From the IMG/VR virus record IMGVR_UViG_3300037189_013737, positions 1 to 24,378 of that record: DNA of 24,378 nt. One strand, written 5' to 3'. Each line of letters begins with the position of its first letter. The stretch's first letter is position 1. This document shows, in pieces, positions 1 through 12,496 of the stretch. The notes beneath the pieces were generated by a model. That model was not told the origin of the DNA, did not search any database, and saw only the letters and a program-made list of their open reading frames with translations. Position numbers and translations under genes: made by a program. The stretch is from a virus.

Positions 1-1838
1 GCTCCGGATCCAGACCCTGCCGCATCTTTAAAAAATACGACATTATGCAGCACATCAAATAATCCAGCATTTGAAAAAGTTCCTGAAAGCGACTGAAGAT
101 TCAGGCCTTTTGTTATAACGGCCTGCCCTTTTGCCGCAACTCCGCTTGCATCAAGGCCTCCAACAAACTCAACATCGGGCGGAGAAGATAGATCGTACCC
201 GCTGCCCATCGATGTCATTGACACGGAACTCACAAACCCGAATCCAGTAGCTTCGTCGATTGAAATATTACCAACAGCACTTGCCGGTGTTGTTGGATTT
301 CCTCCAAAGCCAACAATCGGTGAACCCTTGTATTTGTAGCCCCCCGCGTCCGACAGAGTCGCTGTTGCGGTGCTGTATCCGTTTCCGCCAGTCACAAGTG
401 TTGCCGACGTGACAGGACCGCTCACAATTGCCTTTACCGACGCTCCAGATCCAGTTGGTTGAGGTAGATTCAGCCCAGATACGTTGATGTTGTTCTTCGT
501 GCCGGGGTTTGCAGTGATCTGCAGCAGTTTTGCCAAGCTATTTTGACCAACACCAGTCGTGATGAGGTTGATTGGGTTAGCTCCAGAAATTGAATCCGCG
601 TAGTTTGTGTGGAGCGTCACCGCATACTCCGTGAGAGAGTCGATGACGTGAACGTAGTAGTTCGTGCCGGCAATTAACGGCTGAGGAAGCGTTCCGCCGT
701 TCGTGTACGCCTGCACAATATCCCCGTTCTGATACCCATGCGATTCCGGGAAAACAAGTTTAGTCTCGGGCGTGATCGGACTGCGAGGGTAGACGTAAAA
801 GTTTGAATTTTGCCCCAACAACAAGACCGGGTTGATCTCATTCTGAGCATCTGTGATCGTCTCGTAGACCTGAAGCACTGTCGGCTCCTGCTGGTTCACG
901 AAATAGGTTTTATTTGCCTCCAGCGGGGACGGGAGGGCACTGTAGGACTGGGTGGCAAACGTCGCCTCTGTCGCTGTCGAAATCGGCAGCGGAGATGCCG
1001 TAGACAGCTTCACCACCGTCAATAGTTGCGAATCCCGCGAATCGGTCAACTTTAGCACCGGAGATCCTGCGATGCTCGAGACCGGGATTGGTTCGTTTTG
1101 GTTCCGAGCGTCCAGTTCGTTGGAGTAAAGCTGGATTTCCGTCGGTGAAGGCACCCCAACGTAATATTTCTGACCGTCGCCAAGTTCGGGGGGCAGCGTT
1201 CCAGATACGAGGTTCAGGATTGCGCCCTCCCCAGAGCTTAGCTGGTGCGCCGTAGCAGAAACGAATGTGGTGAGCGGAGAAACAGCCGCTGTGCGCGTCT
1301 GAATCGTCACTCCGTCGGGCTGAATGCTTCCAACCGGCCAGTCATTAATGCTGTGGATTGGCACCATGAGCCCGTCCATGCCCTCTCCAGACTCGGATTG
1401 CGTTCGGAGATCTCGGTTATTTCCATCCGTCCCGACCACCCGGATCATTTTGCCCACGTCAGCCTCGTGCTCGGCCACTGCAACAAGCTGCGAAGGCTGC
1501 CTGATGTCCATCTGAGTGGCAACCATACCGCGATCATCCCACGCCCAAGAGACGGAATTGTACATCCCGCCCTTGTTGACGTGGTATTGAAAGAGACGGT
1601 CCCGAAAATAGGTCGGAGACCCGTCCACATTGACTGCCAGAGGCACTTCAATTCCCCTCGGCAGCGTGATTGTCTGCTTGTCCCAGCCCGTGCAAACATC
1701 AACCTCTGCGACGGTGTGATACCAGTGACCGCTCTGCATGAGCGTCTTCACGGCTTGCGTGAGTTTACGGTAAACGACAGACTTGTCGGTCGTCCCGAGC
1801 ACATCCATCGCCTCGTCAATGATTTGCGAGACAAACAT
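1..1838 (-). CDS. Large virion protein, probable head-to-tail adaptor/tail protein, 3' end beyond the window
   Basis: The frame is open from ATG at 1838 to the left edge, at least 612 residues, so the protein is incomplete at its C-terminus. The N-terminal ~100 residues (MFVSQIIDEAMDVLG..., then VDVCTGW, TLPRGIEVPLAVNVDG and RLFQYHVNKG) resemble an N-terminal module of podovirus-type tail/adaptor proteins; this rests on memory of the family, not a search. The middle, roughly residues 185-420, holds about three degenerate repeats ending in forms such as GTLPPELGDGQKYYVGV, LEANKTYFVNQQ and GTLPQPLIAGTNYYVHV, each followed by residues like LYSNELDARNQNEP. Further on come Gly/Ser-rich GGNGYSTATATLS and MGSGYDLSSPP units, typical of beta-rich virion proteins. 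No signal peptide or membrane segment is visible. It begins 11 nt after the acidic 113-residue gene. The adaptor role is inferred; a fibre or baseplate role is also possible. Confidence 0.75.
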   Translation of the reverse strand, partial: MFVSQIIDEAMDVLGTTDKSVVYRKLTQAVKTLMQSGHWYHTVAEVDVCTGWDKQTITLPRGIEVPLAVNVDGSPTYFRDRLFQYHVNKGGMYNSVSWAWDDRGMVATQMDIRQPSQLVAVAEHEADVGKMIRVVGTDGNNRDLRTQSESGEGMDGLMVPIHSINDWPVGSIQPDGVTIQTRTAAVSPLTTFVSATAHQLSSGEGAILNLVSGTLPPELGDGQKYYVGVPSPTEIQLYSNELDARNQNEPIPVSSIAGSPVLKLTDSRDSQLLTVVKLSTASPLPISTATEATFATQSYSALPSPLEANKTYFVNQQEPTVLQVYETITDAQNEINPVLLLGQNSNFYVYPRSPITPETKLVFPESHGYQNGDIVQAYTNGGTLPQPLIAGTNYYVHVIDSLTEYAVTLHTNYADSISGANPINLITTGVGQNSLAKLLQITANPGTKNNINVSGLNLPQPTGSGASVKAIVSGPVTSATLVTGGNGYSTATATLSDAGGYKYKGSPIVGFGGNPTTPASAVGNISIDEATGFGFVSSVSMTSMGSGYDLSSPPDVEFVGGLDASGVAAKGQAVITKGLNLQSLSGTFSNAGLFDVLHNVVFFKDAAGSGSG

Positions 1839-1849
1839 AGGCTAGAGAG

Positions 1850-2191
1850 TTAGCGGGCGCGGTTGCTGCCTTCAGCCATCATAGACTTCAAGAATTCTTC
1901 ATCCTCCTTTGAAGGAGGAGCGCCGGCTCCGGCTGGCATTTCACCTTCCATCTCACCAGCTTCCCCTTCTCCACCTTCGTATTTGTAATGCTCAGCAGAT
2001 AAGATTTCATCAATTCCAGTCATAATCCCAGAGAGGATTTCCTTCAGATCTTCAAACGTAGACCTATGAAGCATGATCATGTCATCTTCTGGGCCAAGAC
2101 CGGCGGGACCGGCTGGCGCTACCCCTCCCGGAGGCATTGCTGGCATTGAAGGATCCATAGGAGCTGGCGATGTCATTTCTGGTGCAGGCAT
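1850..2191 (-). CDS. Acidic, proline/methionine-rich protein of unknown function
   Basis: 113 residues. The first ~33 residues are Pro/Ala/Met-rich (MPAPEMTSPAPMDPSMPAMP...), followed by a short probable helical segment around residues 39-70 (MIMLHRSTFEDLKEILSGIM) and a Glu/Gly-rich tail ending KSMMAEGSNRAR. No cysteine, signal peptide or membrane helix is seen. It lies between the FkbM-like methyltransferase and the large adaptor/tail protein, in the same direction. ATG at 2191 is preceded by an A/C-rich leader without a Shine-Dalgarno motif. Low-complexity acidic proteins of this size next to structural genes are often assembly chaperones or minor virion proteins, but nothing here proves that. 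Confidence 0.7.
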   Translation of the reverse strand: MPAPEMTSPAPMDPSMPAMPPGGVAPAGPAGLGPEDDMIMLHRSTFEDLKEILSGIMTGIDEILSAEHYKYEGGEGEAGEMEGEMPAGAGAPPSKEDEEFLKSMMAEGSNRAR

Positions 2192-2248
2192 AGGTTTGTT
2201 TGGTTGAGAATTCGATCAACAACAATTGAACTAAAAATACAAGTCTTT

Positions 2249-2845
2249 TTAAGATGAAAACGCCATTTCCATATTGTCTCCGTGTTGTAATGTTGAAAAC
2301 GGAGCAATTGATTCAAATAATCTCAAAACAAACGACAGATCATCCTGATTTGTTAGTGAATTGTTTTCAAACACAATTCTTTTAGGTAAAAGATTCTTGT
2401 TTTTAACAACCTCAATAAAAAACCATTTTAATATAGAGCAATCATGGCCTTCTGTGTCTATTTTTAGCACATCAATCGATGAAACATAGTTTTCCCATAA
2501 AAGCGTAGCCACAGACAACTTGCGAACCACATCCTTTTGAAGCAAATGCAGCACCGATAGATTTGAGTGTTGAGGATGCGGCTCGCCAATGGAATTGCAG
2601 CCACGCAGCCAATGAGGAAGTCCATGTAGATCAATTGTTTCCGGAGGGACAAAAAACACTTGGCACATCCCGTCGTTTCCATCTGTCGAGATAGCCGCAT
2701 TTATCTTTTTGACGCCATTTCGAGACGGCAATTTGTTGAGATGAGTCGCGACCGGCTCAACGCACAGCCCCACAGCGTCATCCGGAGCGGTTTCAACCAA
2801 CGAATCGAAGTCTGATGTGCCTATTTCAATGAAATCGTAGTGCAT
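2249..2845 (-). CDS. FkbM-like SAM-dependent methyltransferase
   Basis: 198 residues from ATG at 2845, one base after the stop of the upstream glycosyltransferase; a TTG three codons earlier would overlap that gene. FkbM-family enzymes transfer a methyl group from S-adenosylmethionine, usually to a sugar hydroxyl. Seen here: an N-terminal FIEIGTSDFDSL (5-16) in place of SAM motif I, VGLCVEP (25-31) in the position of motif II, and the family hallmark VLKIDTEGHD (126-135). The protein is slightly short compared with many FkbM proteins but has the full core order. It is the last of three consecutive glycan-related genes (GT4, GT4, methyltransferase), which suggests it methylates a sugar that they add. 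Fold assignment is good; substrate is unknown. Confidence 0.85.
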   Translation of the reverse strand: MHYDFIEIGTSDFDSLVETAPDDAVGLCVEPVATHLNKLPSRNGVKKINAAISTDGNDGMCQVFFVPPETIDLHGLPHWLRGCNSIGEPHPQHSNLSVLHLLQKDVVRKLSVATLLWENYVSSIDVLKIDTEGHDCSILKWFFIEVVKNKNLLPKRIVFENNSLTNQDDLSFVLRLFESIAPFSTLQHGDNMEMAFSS

Positions 2846-2846
2846 T

Positions 2847-3731
2847 TTATTCAAAAAGTTTAACCCAAGCGTCTATTCGATTTGACCAGTCAAAGTGCTC
2901 CTTAGCGTACTGCTGAGCCCGCTTGCAAGACTCAACGTAAATCTCCGGGTCACGGTGCCTTAGAAGCGCCTCTCTGGCATCAGAGACCCACTCATTCTCT
3001 GGTATTCGCACCAAAACGCCAGAGGATCCATCGAAGTACCCAATTTCAGCGCAAATTACCAGCCTGCCGGCTGCAGCAGCTTCCATGATTGGAAGCCCGC
3101 AAGCCTCGTAGGACGATGGCAGCAGAAGGGCATCAATCGTCGTGTAAAATCCAGCCATGCAAAGGTGATGCATGAATGCGTGATCCTGAAAGTTGAACGG
3201 CAAACCATTCATCGTCTCGAAGATCAGATGTTTCCGTTTGCAGTCCTGTCCATTGCTCATTGTGTGGTGGAGTGCGCCGGCATAACCAACAGTTCTGAGC
3301 ATGTCTGAGATCGGCTCGTAAAAGTGGTCGAAATCAATCCCATTCAGCGTTACATCGGGCGTCCGTTGAATCCCGAAATTTGCGCTTGAAGCTATCATGC
3401 TCGGATTGATTACTGCATAAGCCTTGAGGCCATTAAACATCTCAACACCAGCAATATTCACGGCCTTGTAGATATCAACCTCTGCATGTGCCACCGTGAC
3501 AATTCGTTCTTTTGGCAGCCCGAAGACGTTGATCAGGTGTGGAACCTGTGGAGGGTTCGTATAGAAGATGTCGAACTTCTTTTTGAGGTACTCAATCTCA
3601 ATTTGGCTGTAGTTGATCCTCCAGTCCAGCACATGAGCGTAGATCCCGCGCTCCCAAAACCGTTTCACCAATGCGTTGTGGATCTGGCCAAAGGCCCAAG
3701 CATTCTCGGTGAAGAACGCTACAGACTTCAT
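2847..3731 (-). CDS. GT4-like glycosyltransferase (GT-B fold)
   Basis: 294 residues. Retaining glycosyltransferases of this type move a sugar from a nucleotide donor to an acceptor. The C-terminal half carries the donor-site signature with two glutamates seven residues apart, E209-ACGLPIM-E217, preceded by LLLPSSY; TLNGIDFDHFYEP (128-140) matches the inter-domain linker motif of GT4 enzymes. The N-terminal domain (MKSVAFFTENAWAFGQIHNAL) is shorter than usual, so the protein is below the typical ~370 residues. ATG overlaps the stop of the upstream GT4 gene by 4 nt (ATGA), implying translational coupling. No membrane helix is seen, so a cytoplasmic enzyme is likely. Acceptor unknown. Confidence 0.85.
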   Translation of the reverse strand: MKSVAFFTENAWAFGQIHNALVKRFWERGIYAHVLDWRINYSQIEIEYLKKKFDIFYTNPPQVPHLINVFGLPKERIVTVAHAEVDIYKAVNIAGVEMFNGLKAYAVINPSMIASSANFGIQRTPDVTLNGIDFDHFYEPISDMLRTVGYAGALHHTMSNGQDCKRKHLIFETMNGLPFNFQDHAFMHHLCMAGFYTTIDALLLPSSYEACGLPIMEAAAAGRLVICAEIGYFDGSSGVLVRIPENEWVSDAREALLRHRDPEIYVESCKRAQQYAKEHFDWSNRIDAWVKLFE

Positions 3732-4873
3732 CTGTAGAGTGCGCTGTAGTTTAAGCCAAGGCCCGGACCTAGCGGGCGGTTGTGGTCCTCGTAGAACCCC
3801 TTTCGGCTCAACACGTCAGAAAAGTCATCAAACGCTCGATGGAACTTTGGCCGAACAGCATCGAGTGAAAAATTCTCTTGAGCGAACGTAATCATCCTAT
3901 CCCGGTCGATCGTATCCACTAAGCGCATTGCTCGCAGAATGTCGCCCATCGTGTTGCAACGAAAACCGTTGACGCCATCGACGATGTACTCGGTCATCGC
4001 GCCGACATCGGTGCAGATCGGAACGCAACCTGACAGCATAGACTCCACTGCGGTGCCTCCAAATGGTTCCCAGTATGTGGACAGCAGAAACGAGTAAGAC
4101 GCCTCGCCAAGGAGCTTTTTGCGCGTCTCTAGATCGGCGTAGCCAATGTATTCAACATGATCAGGCCATTTATCGAACCCAACATCCTGACAGGATCCCT
4201 GACCAGCCACGACCAGCTTGACTCCAGCTTGGAACGTCGCATCGATGGCAATATCAACGCCCTTGTTCCGGCCAATCCTGCCTAACGCCACCGCGTATGG
4301 TTTGCGTTCCTTCTGCGGCGCAAAGTCTCGAAGGTCGAAGTAGTTTGGTACGATTCTTCCGTACCATTCGGGTTTGCAGTAGCTGACTCCCTCGGTTCCC
4401 ATGAACGCTGCTTTCAGAGGATACGATTCGTAACACCGAAATGGAGCCCACGCATGACCGCACCCGATCCCGGGCTCCACAACGATCAAATCCCCGTCCT
4501 TGTTTGCGTAGTCACAAGCCGGTTTCACACCTCCCCAAAAGGCAAGCACAAGATCCCCGCGTTTCTTCCTACGGTAAATTTCCGGCCCTGCGTTTTCGTT
4601 GAACACCCTGTGAGCCAAATCGTCCGCAGAGTGTTTGAATTGGCCCTTCCGCCAATCGTAGCCGCCATAGGCAGCTTCCAGCACCCTATTTGAGGTCACA
4701 TTCACCTGCTCGTCGGCGTCGGTAACGCTCTCCGGATGACCATAGTGAATTGTCTTGTACTCGTGACCCTTAAACATCGTCAGGAATTTTCTGACCTTTT
4801 GAGTGAAGGCACACGCGACGTAATCCGCGTTTGAGATGGTATGCGGAAGACCAAGACAATGTATTTGATTCAT
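3728..4873 (-). CDS. GT4 glycosyltransferase (GT-B fold)
   Basis: 381 residues, normal length for family GT4. The hallmarks are clear: VALGRIGRNKGVDIAIDA (195-212), a KLVVAGQGS strand-turn (219-227), YIGYADLETRKKLL (242-255) and the donor-binding E269-PFGGTAV-E277 followed by MLSGCVPICTDVGAMTEYI. The N-terminal domain contains ADYVACAFTQKVRKFL and a VVEPGIGCGH loop. It starts a three-gene block (GT4, GT4, FkbM-like methyltransferase) directly after the second collagen-like fibre and its small partner. The leader upstream of ATG is A-rich with no Shine-Dalgarno sequence. The linkage suggests action on a virion glycan, but a role in modifying host surface polysaccharide or lipopolysaccharide is equally open from sequence alone. 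Confidence 0.9.
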   Translation of the reverse strand: MNQIHCLGLPHTISNADYVACAFTQKVRKFLTMFKGHEYKTIHYGHPESVTDADEQVNVTSNRVLEAAYGGYDWRKGQFKHSADDLAHRVFNENAGPEIYRRKKRGDLVLAFWGGVKPACDYANKDGDLIVVEPGIGCGHAWAPFRCYESYPLKAAFMGTEGVSYCKPEWYGRIVPNYFDLRDFAPQKERKPYAVALGRIGRNKGVDIAIDATFQAGVKLVVAGQGSCQDVGFDKWPDHVEYIGYADLETRKKLLGEASYSFLLSTYWEPFGGTAVESMLSGCVPICTDVGAMTEYIVDGVNGFRCNTMGDILRAMRLVDTIDRDRMITFAQENFSLDAVRPKFHRAFDDFSDVLSRKGFYEDHNRPLGPGLGLNYSALYR

Positions 4874-4894
4874 GTATTGTTATGTTGTTTTTAT

Positions 4895-5236
4895 TTACTT
4901 AATTTCTTTCCAACCAACTGGCTCAACCCATTTATAAATTTTCCCATCAGATGGATACGGAATTGGTGAATTCCATAAACACGTATCTTCATCTAAAATC
5001 CAAGAATCAAATGGTTTTGGGGGAATAAAAGCATCTTTATCCACATTATATGTAAATCCAATTCCAGCGTAGTTCATCCTTAACGGGCGACCGTCTGGAT
5101 GCGAGCCTCCATACGTATTGTAGGAGGTTTGAATCCATTGTCCGACAGAAGTATCAACAAACGAATTAAAGAAATCAGCCTCTGCACGTATAACCTGAAC
5201 AACTACACCATTTAAGACTTTTGCGTAAGATGCCAT
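4895..5236 (-). CDS. Small fibre-linked virion protein (cyanophage/pelagiphage-like)
   Basis: 113 residues, ATG at 5236 placed one base after the stop of the 1005-residue fibre gene; an open frame extends upstream but overlaps the fibre gene and is not needed. Motifs: MASYAKVLNGVVVQVIRAEADFF at the N-terminus, WIQTSYNTYGG, RMNYAGIGFTYNVDKDAFIPPKPF in the middle and DEDTCLW near the C-terminus. I recognise this pattern from small conserved proteins of aquatic myoviruses and podoviruses, where it sits among structural genes; the exact function is not known to me. Its position straight after the fibre suggests a fibre tip, attachment or folding helper. The 62-residue protein beside the other fibre shares the pattern of an N-terminal self-reading strand plus an AGIG motif. 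Confidence 0.75.
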   Translation of the reverse strand: MASYAKVLNGVVVQVIRAEADFFNSFVDTSVGQWIQTSYNTYGGSHPDGRPLRMNYAGIGFTYNVDKDAFIPPKPFDSWILDEDTCLWNSPIPYPSDGKIYKWVEPVGWKEIK

Positions 5237-5237
5237 A

Positions 5238-8255
<3,018 letters not shown>

Positions 8256-8256
8256 G

Positions 8257-8514
8257 TCAGTGGTTCTTTTGTTGCTTTAGTGCTGCAGCCGAATTTATTG
8301 CATCGCGCTCAACTTGTTGGTATCGCAGCAGTGAATACCATGTTTCATTTCCTTGAGCTATGTAATTGTCACCCTTTTTAAGGTGAAGGATCCCGTCGCT
8401 CGGATACCGCAATTCCGGATGACCTGAGTAGTCTGTCGCGCAGCTTGTCAGCGAGACTGTCGCCACTAGAAGTGCCGCTTTCGCGAGCTTTTTCAATTTG
8501 GTCTTCGATTTCAT
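8257..8514 (-). CDS. Outer-membrane lipoprotein, candidate o-spanin (Rz1-like)
   Basis: 85 residues from ATG at 8514. The N-terminus is a lipoprotein signal: a Lys-rich start ([10 protein letters not shown]), a hydrophobic stretch [11 protein letters not shown] and a lipobox LTSC with the lipid-modified cysteine at residue 25. The mature ~60 residues are hydrophilic ([32 protein letters not shown]). About 137 nt overlap, in another frame, the putative inner spanin gene, as in the lambda Rz/Rz1 arrangement. Rz1-type proteins join the outer membrane to an inner-membrane partner and fuse the two membranes at the end of lysis, so a Gram-negative-type host envelope is implied. An upstream extension of the frame (MNCTLL...) lacks a signal peptide and was not used. 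Confidence 0.7.
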   Translation of the reverse strand: MKSKTKLKKLAKAALLVATVSLTSCATDYSGHPELRYPSDGILHLKKGDNYIAQGNETWYSLLRYQQVERDAINSAAALKQQKNH

Positions 8515-8620
8515 CGCAGTAAGATCCAATGTCTCGCTCAAGTTCCCAATTAGCCCTTTTGACCTTGATAGCAAGGTACAATTCAAGGCTTTTGAGTATC
8601 GACAGAAGCAGCGGAAACAC
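8378..8620 (-). CDS. Candidate inner-membrane spanin component (Rz-like), GTG start
   Basis: 80 residues if translation starts at GTG 8620, which is preceded by AAGGA at a reasonable spacing, one of the few clear Shine-Dalgarno motifs here; this start overlaps the holin gene by 38 nt. The N-terminus is hydrophobic/amphipathic (VFPLLLSILKSLELYLAI), followed by a charged, probably coiled segment ([20 protein letters not shown]) and a basic C-terminus. That order, together with its overlap with a lipoprotein gene in another frame, fits an inner spanin. The hydrophobic segment is short for a confident membrane helix, so the gene is real with moderate confidence and the function is inferred mainly from context. 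Confidence 0.55.
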   Translation of the reverse strand: MFPLLLSILKSLELYLAIKVKRANWELERDIGSYCDEIEDQIEKARESGTSSGDSLADKLRDRLLRSSGIAVSERRDPSP

Positions 8621-8786
8621 TCTTTTCCTTTCTGAAAATGTTAATAATCCCCATAAGCGCAATTCCAGCAGCAATTATGGACTCAGCCAGATCAGGCCGG
8701 ACTTTAACGCCAAGCCCAGTCAATACTCCGATAACACCCCTCCATGTAGAGGTTTCGTTTAAACGATCAAGAATGTATCCAATCAT
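8583..8786 (-). CDS. Holin-like small membrane protein
   Basis: 67 residues. MIGYILDRLNETSTWRGVIG opens the protein, then VLTGLGVKVRPDLAESIIAAG and IALMGIINIFRKEKS follow. The STWRG motif, a hydrophobic segment, a short polar loop containing RPDLAE and a second hydrophobic segment match a common family of small phage holins with about two membrane segments. Holins form the inner-membrane lesions that release endolysin and time lysis. It lies 2 nt after the endolysin stop and just before the spanin candidates, which supports the assignment. No Shine-Dalgarno motif precedes the ATG. Confidence 0.8.
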   Translation of the reverse strand: MIGYILDRLNETSTWRGVIGVLTGLGVKVRPDLAESIIAAGIALMGIINIFRKEKSVSAASVDTQKP

Positions 8787-8788
8787 AA

Positions 8789-9310
8789 TTAAGTAATTAG
8801 TTCTTCAATTCCAGACACTCGGTTATTCCACCCGCCTTCAAACTTCCTGCATTTAGAATTTTGATGCGCCAACTTCTTATAAAAAGCCCTTCTAGCATCA
8901 CAAAACACTTTTGCAACCCTTTCCACGCTTGAATTTTCAATTGTTTTCAAAACAGACGCAAGGGTCTTTGGCCCAAAGATGCCATCGTCTTTTGTTCCGC
9001 AGACTCTTTGAAGGAAAAGAGTTGCCTGTGTTTTTCCGGTATTCACCACCGCATCGAAATAAACGATCGACAACGGGCTTGGCAGCTTGTTTGCCGAGCA
9101 ATCAAGCCATTCAGACCAGTAAATCTCTACAGCCTGCTCTTGGGTTAAATTTGCAACATCAACCTCGGGGTGGGATCGCTGATCAATACCAAATTTCGTC
9201 AAACCACCCCGATCATCGGGATCCATTTCAGAAATCACGTTCCCTTCTTTGTCGTAGACGTTTTCCCACTTAAACAAAAACGCCAACACTTTTTTGAAAT
9301 CGTCAGTCAT
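8789..9310 (-). CDS. Endolysin, GH108-type N-acetylmuramidase
   Basis: 173 residues from ATG at 9310, overlapping the upstream membrane-protein gene by 8 nt. GH108 enzymes cleave the N-acetylmuramic acid to N-acetylglucosamine bond of peptidoglycan. Seen: LFKWENVYDKEGN (12-24) with the candidate catalytic Glu16 where family members have an EGG motif, DPDDRGGLTKFGID (30-43) matching the conserved D-P/GG-T-GI segment, YFDAVVNTG (84-92), and a C-terminal half with KDDGIFGPKTL (107-117), typical of the peptidoglycan-binding domain that follows GH108. The E-N-V instead of E-G-G and an insertion before DP are departures from the usual motif. No signal peptide, so export through the adjacent holin is expected. 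Confidence 0.88.
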   Translation of the reverse strand: MTDDFKKVLAFLFKWENVYDKEGNVISEMDPDDRGGLTKFGIDQRSHPEVDVANLTQEQAVEIYWSEWLDCSANKLPSPLSIVYFDAVVNTGKTQATLFLQRVCGTKDDGIFGPKTLASVLKTIENSSVERVAKVFCDARRAFYKKLAHQNSKCRKFEGGWNNRVSGIEELIT

Positions 9311-9545
9311 TAGTTGTTTTATCAAGGATTCTGGACCAAAGCTCCTTACGGTCACGCTCGCATTCAATAATTGCATTTTTTAAGTCGCCTATTTGAGCAC
9401 CAAGAGCATTCAAGTGCTCTGTTCGCTCTTCATTGAGCTTTAACACCATGTCTTTATTCATTCTTTGAATCCACGTAATTGCTACGCAAGCCATAACAAA
9501 CGGCAAGCCCTGTCCTCGCATTGCTTCAATTAGCATTTGTTCCAT
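9303..9545 (-). CDS. Single-helix membrane protein with coiled-coil tail, lysis-linked
   Basis: 80 residues from ATG at 9545, 1 nt after the upstream stop. MEQMLIEAMRGQGLPFVMACVAITWIQRM contains one probable membrane helix (about residues 12-25). The rest is a charged heptad-like segment (LNEERTEHLNALGAQIGDLK, then ECERDRKELWSRIL). This architecture is shared by several small lysis-associated proteins (holin-like or XhlA-like). It lies directly upstream of the endolysin gene and overlaps it by 8 nt. It could be a second holin, an antiholin or a membrane anchor; sequence does not decide. An earlier in-frame start would overlap the 62-residue gene and is less likely. Confidence 0.7.
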   Translation of the reverse strand: MEQMLIEAMRGQGLPFVMACVAITWIQRMNKDMVLKLNEERTEHLNALGAQIGDLKNAIIECERDRKELWSRILDKTTND

Positions 9546-9546
9546 A

Positions 9547-9735
9547 TTAAATTTGGTTTGGATCGGCCTCGGGAGGTACAAATTGACCATTTACATATCC
9601 CCACCCAATTCCTGCATTAGAATCACCAATAGGAACAGCAAGGCAGTCCTGAGGAGGTTGCCAACCATCTCCTCCATCCCACATCACGGTGTTGATGACG
9701 ATGTTGTCTTTGATGATAGCGTATGGTTCTGACAT
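9547..9735 (-). CDS. Small fibre-linked protein, possible fibre assembly helper
   Basis: 62 residues: MSEPYAIIKDNIVINTVMWDG, then WQPPQDCLAVPIGDS and AGIGWGYVNGQFVPP. The pattern of YAII, an Asn/Val strand, WDG, and an AGIGW/Y motif ending in PP is common in short proteins encoded just after phage tail-fibre genes. It is 2 nt downstream of the 816-residue collagen-like fibre. The 113-residue protein after the second fibre has a comparable short beta-rich layout, including AGIG and a PP motif, so each long fibre seems to have its own small partner. A chaperone or fibre-tip role is inferred. Confidence 0.75.
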   Translation of the reverse strand: MSEPYAIIKDNIVINTVMWDGGDGWQPPQDCLAVPIGDSNAGIGWGYVNGQFVPPEADPNQI

Positions 9736-9737
9736 AT

Positions 9738-12188
<2,451 letters not shown>

Positions 12189-12189
12189 A

Positions 12190-12441
12190 TCAGACGACGA
12201 GCGTTGCCGAAACTAGGTTTGCATCATTCGCCGTTGGCGGCTGAGGCGAATAAAGCATCGTGATTGTCGCCACAGTCGTGCCAGCAGCCTTATACTGCAC
12301 GGTGGAGATGTTGTTAGTGGCTCCATAGTACGAGATCACCACCTGATCGTATGCTGGGATGGAGAACCCCTGTAGATCGGTGAGCCGATCCAATACGAGG
12401 TGGCGGTACTTGGCTGTGTCGAGAATAGACGGGGTATCCAT
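12190..12441 (-). CDS. Small protein between capsid and fibre genes, unknown
   Basis: 83 residues ([20 protein letters not shown], then [34 protein letters not shown] and SATLVV). The second half looks beta-rich, with alternating hydrophobic and small residues, and there is no signal peptide or membrane helix. It is translated 1 nt before the 816-residue fibre and follows the major capsid candidate after a 55-nt gap containing a strong hairpin. Position suggests a head-decoration, baseplate or fibre-attachment protein. I do not recognise the family with confidence. Confidence 0.7.
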   Translation of the reverse strand: MDTPSILDTAKYRHLVLDRLTDLQGFSIPAYDQVVISYYGATNNISTVQYKAAGTTVATITMLYSPQPPTANDANLVSATLVV

Positions 12442-12453
12442 ATGGGCTGACTG

Positions 12454-12482
12454 GTCAGGGAGGGCACGGGCCCCTCCCTGAC
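12454..12482 (-). terminator. 11-bp perfect G+C-rich hairpin after the capsid gene (attenuator or processing site)
   Basis: Arms 12454-12464 and 12472-12482 are perfect inverted repeats (GTCAGGGAGGG / CCCTCCCTGAC) around a 7-nt loop. It lies 14 nt downstream of the capsid stop and 12 nt upstream of the next ATG on the minus strand. There is no uridine tract after it, so a classic intrinsic terminator is doubtful. Partial termination, an RNase-processing site or mRNA 3' stabilisation would each fit. Confidence 0.6.
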
Positions 12483-12496
12483 AGTGTCAACTCAGA

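Noticed and set aside
1245-1853. 202-residue plus-strand frame opposite the adaptor/tail gene
   Set aside because: It overlaps a longer minus frame with clear structural-protein character. Arg/His-rich shadow composition.
2192-2248. Terminator between the FkbM-like and acidic genes
   Set aside because: Only a 5-bp GTTGA/TCAAC pair is present, without a T-tract.
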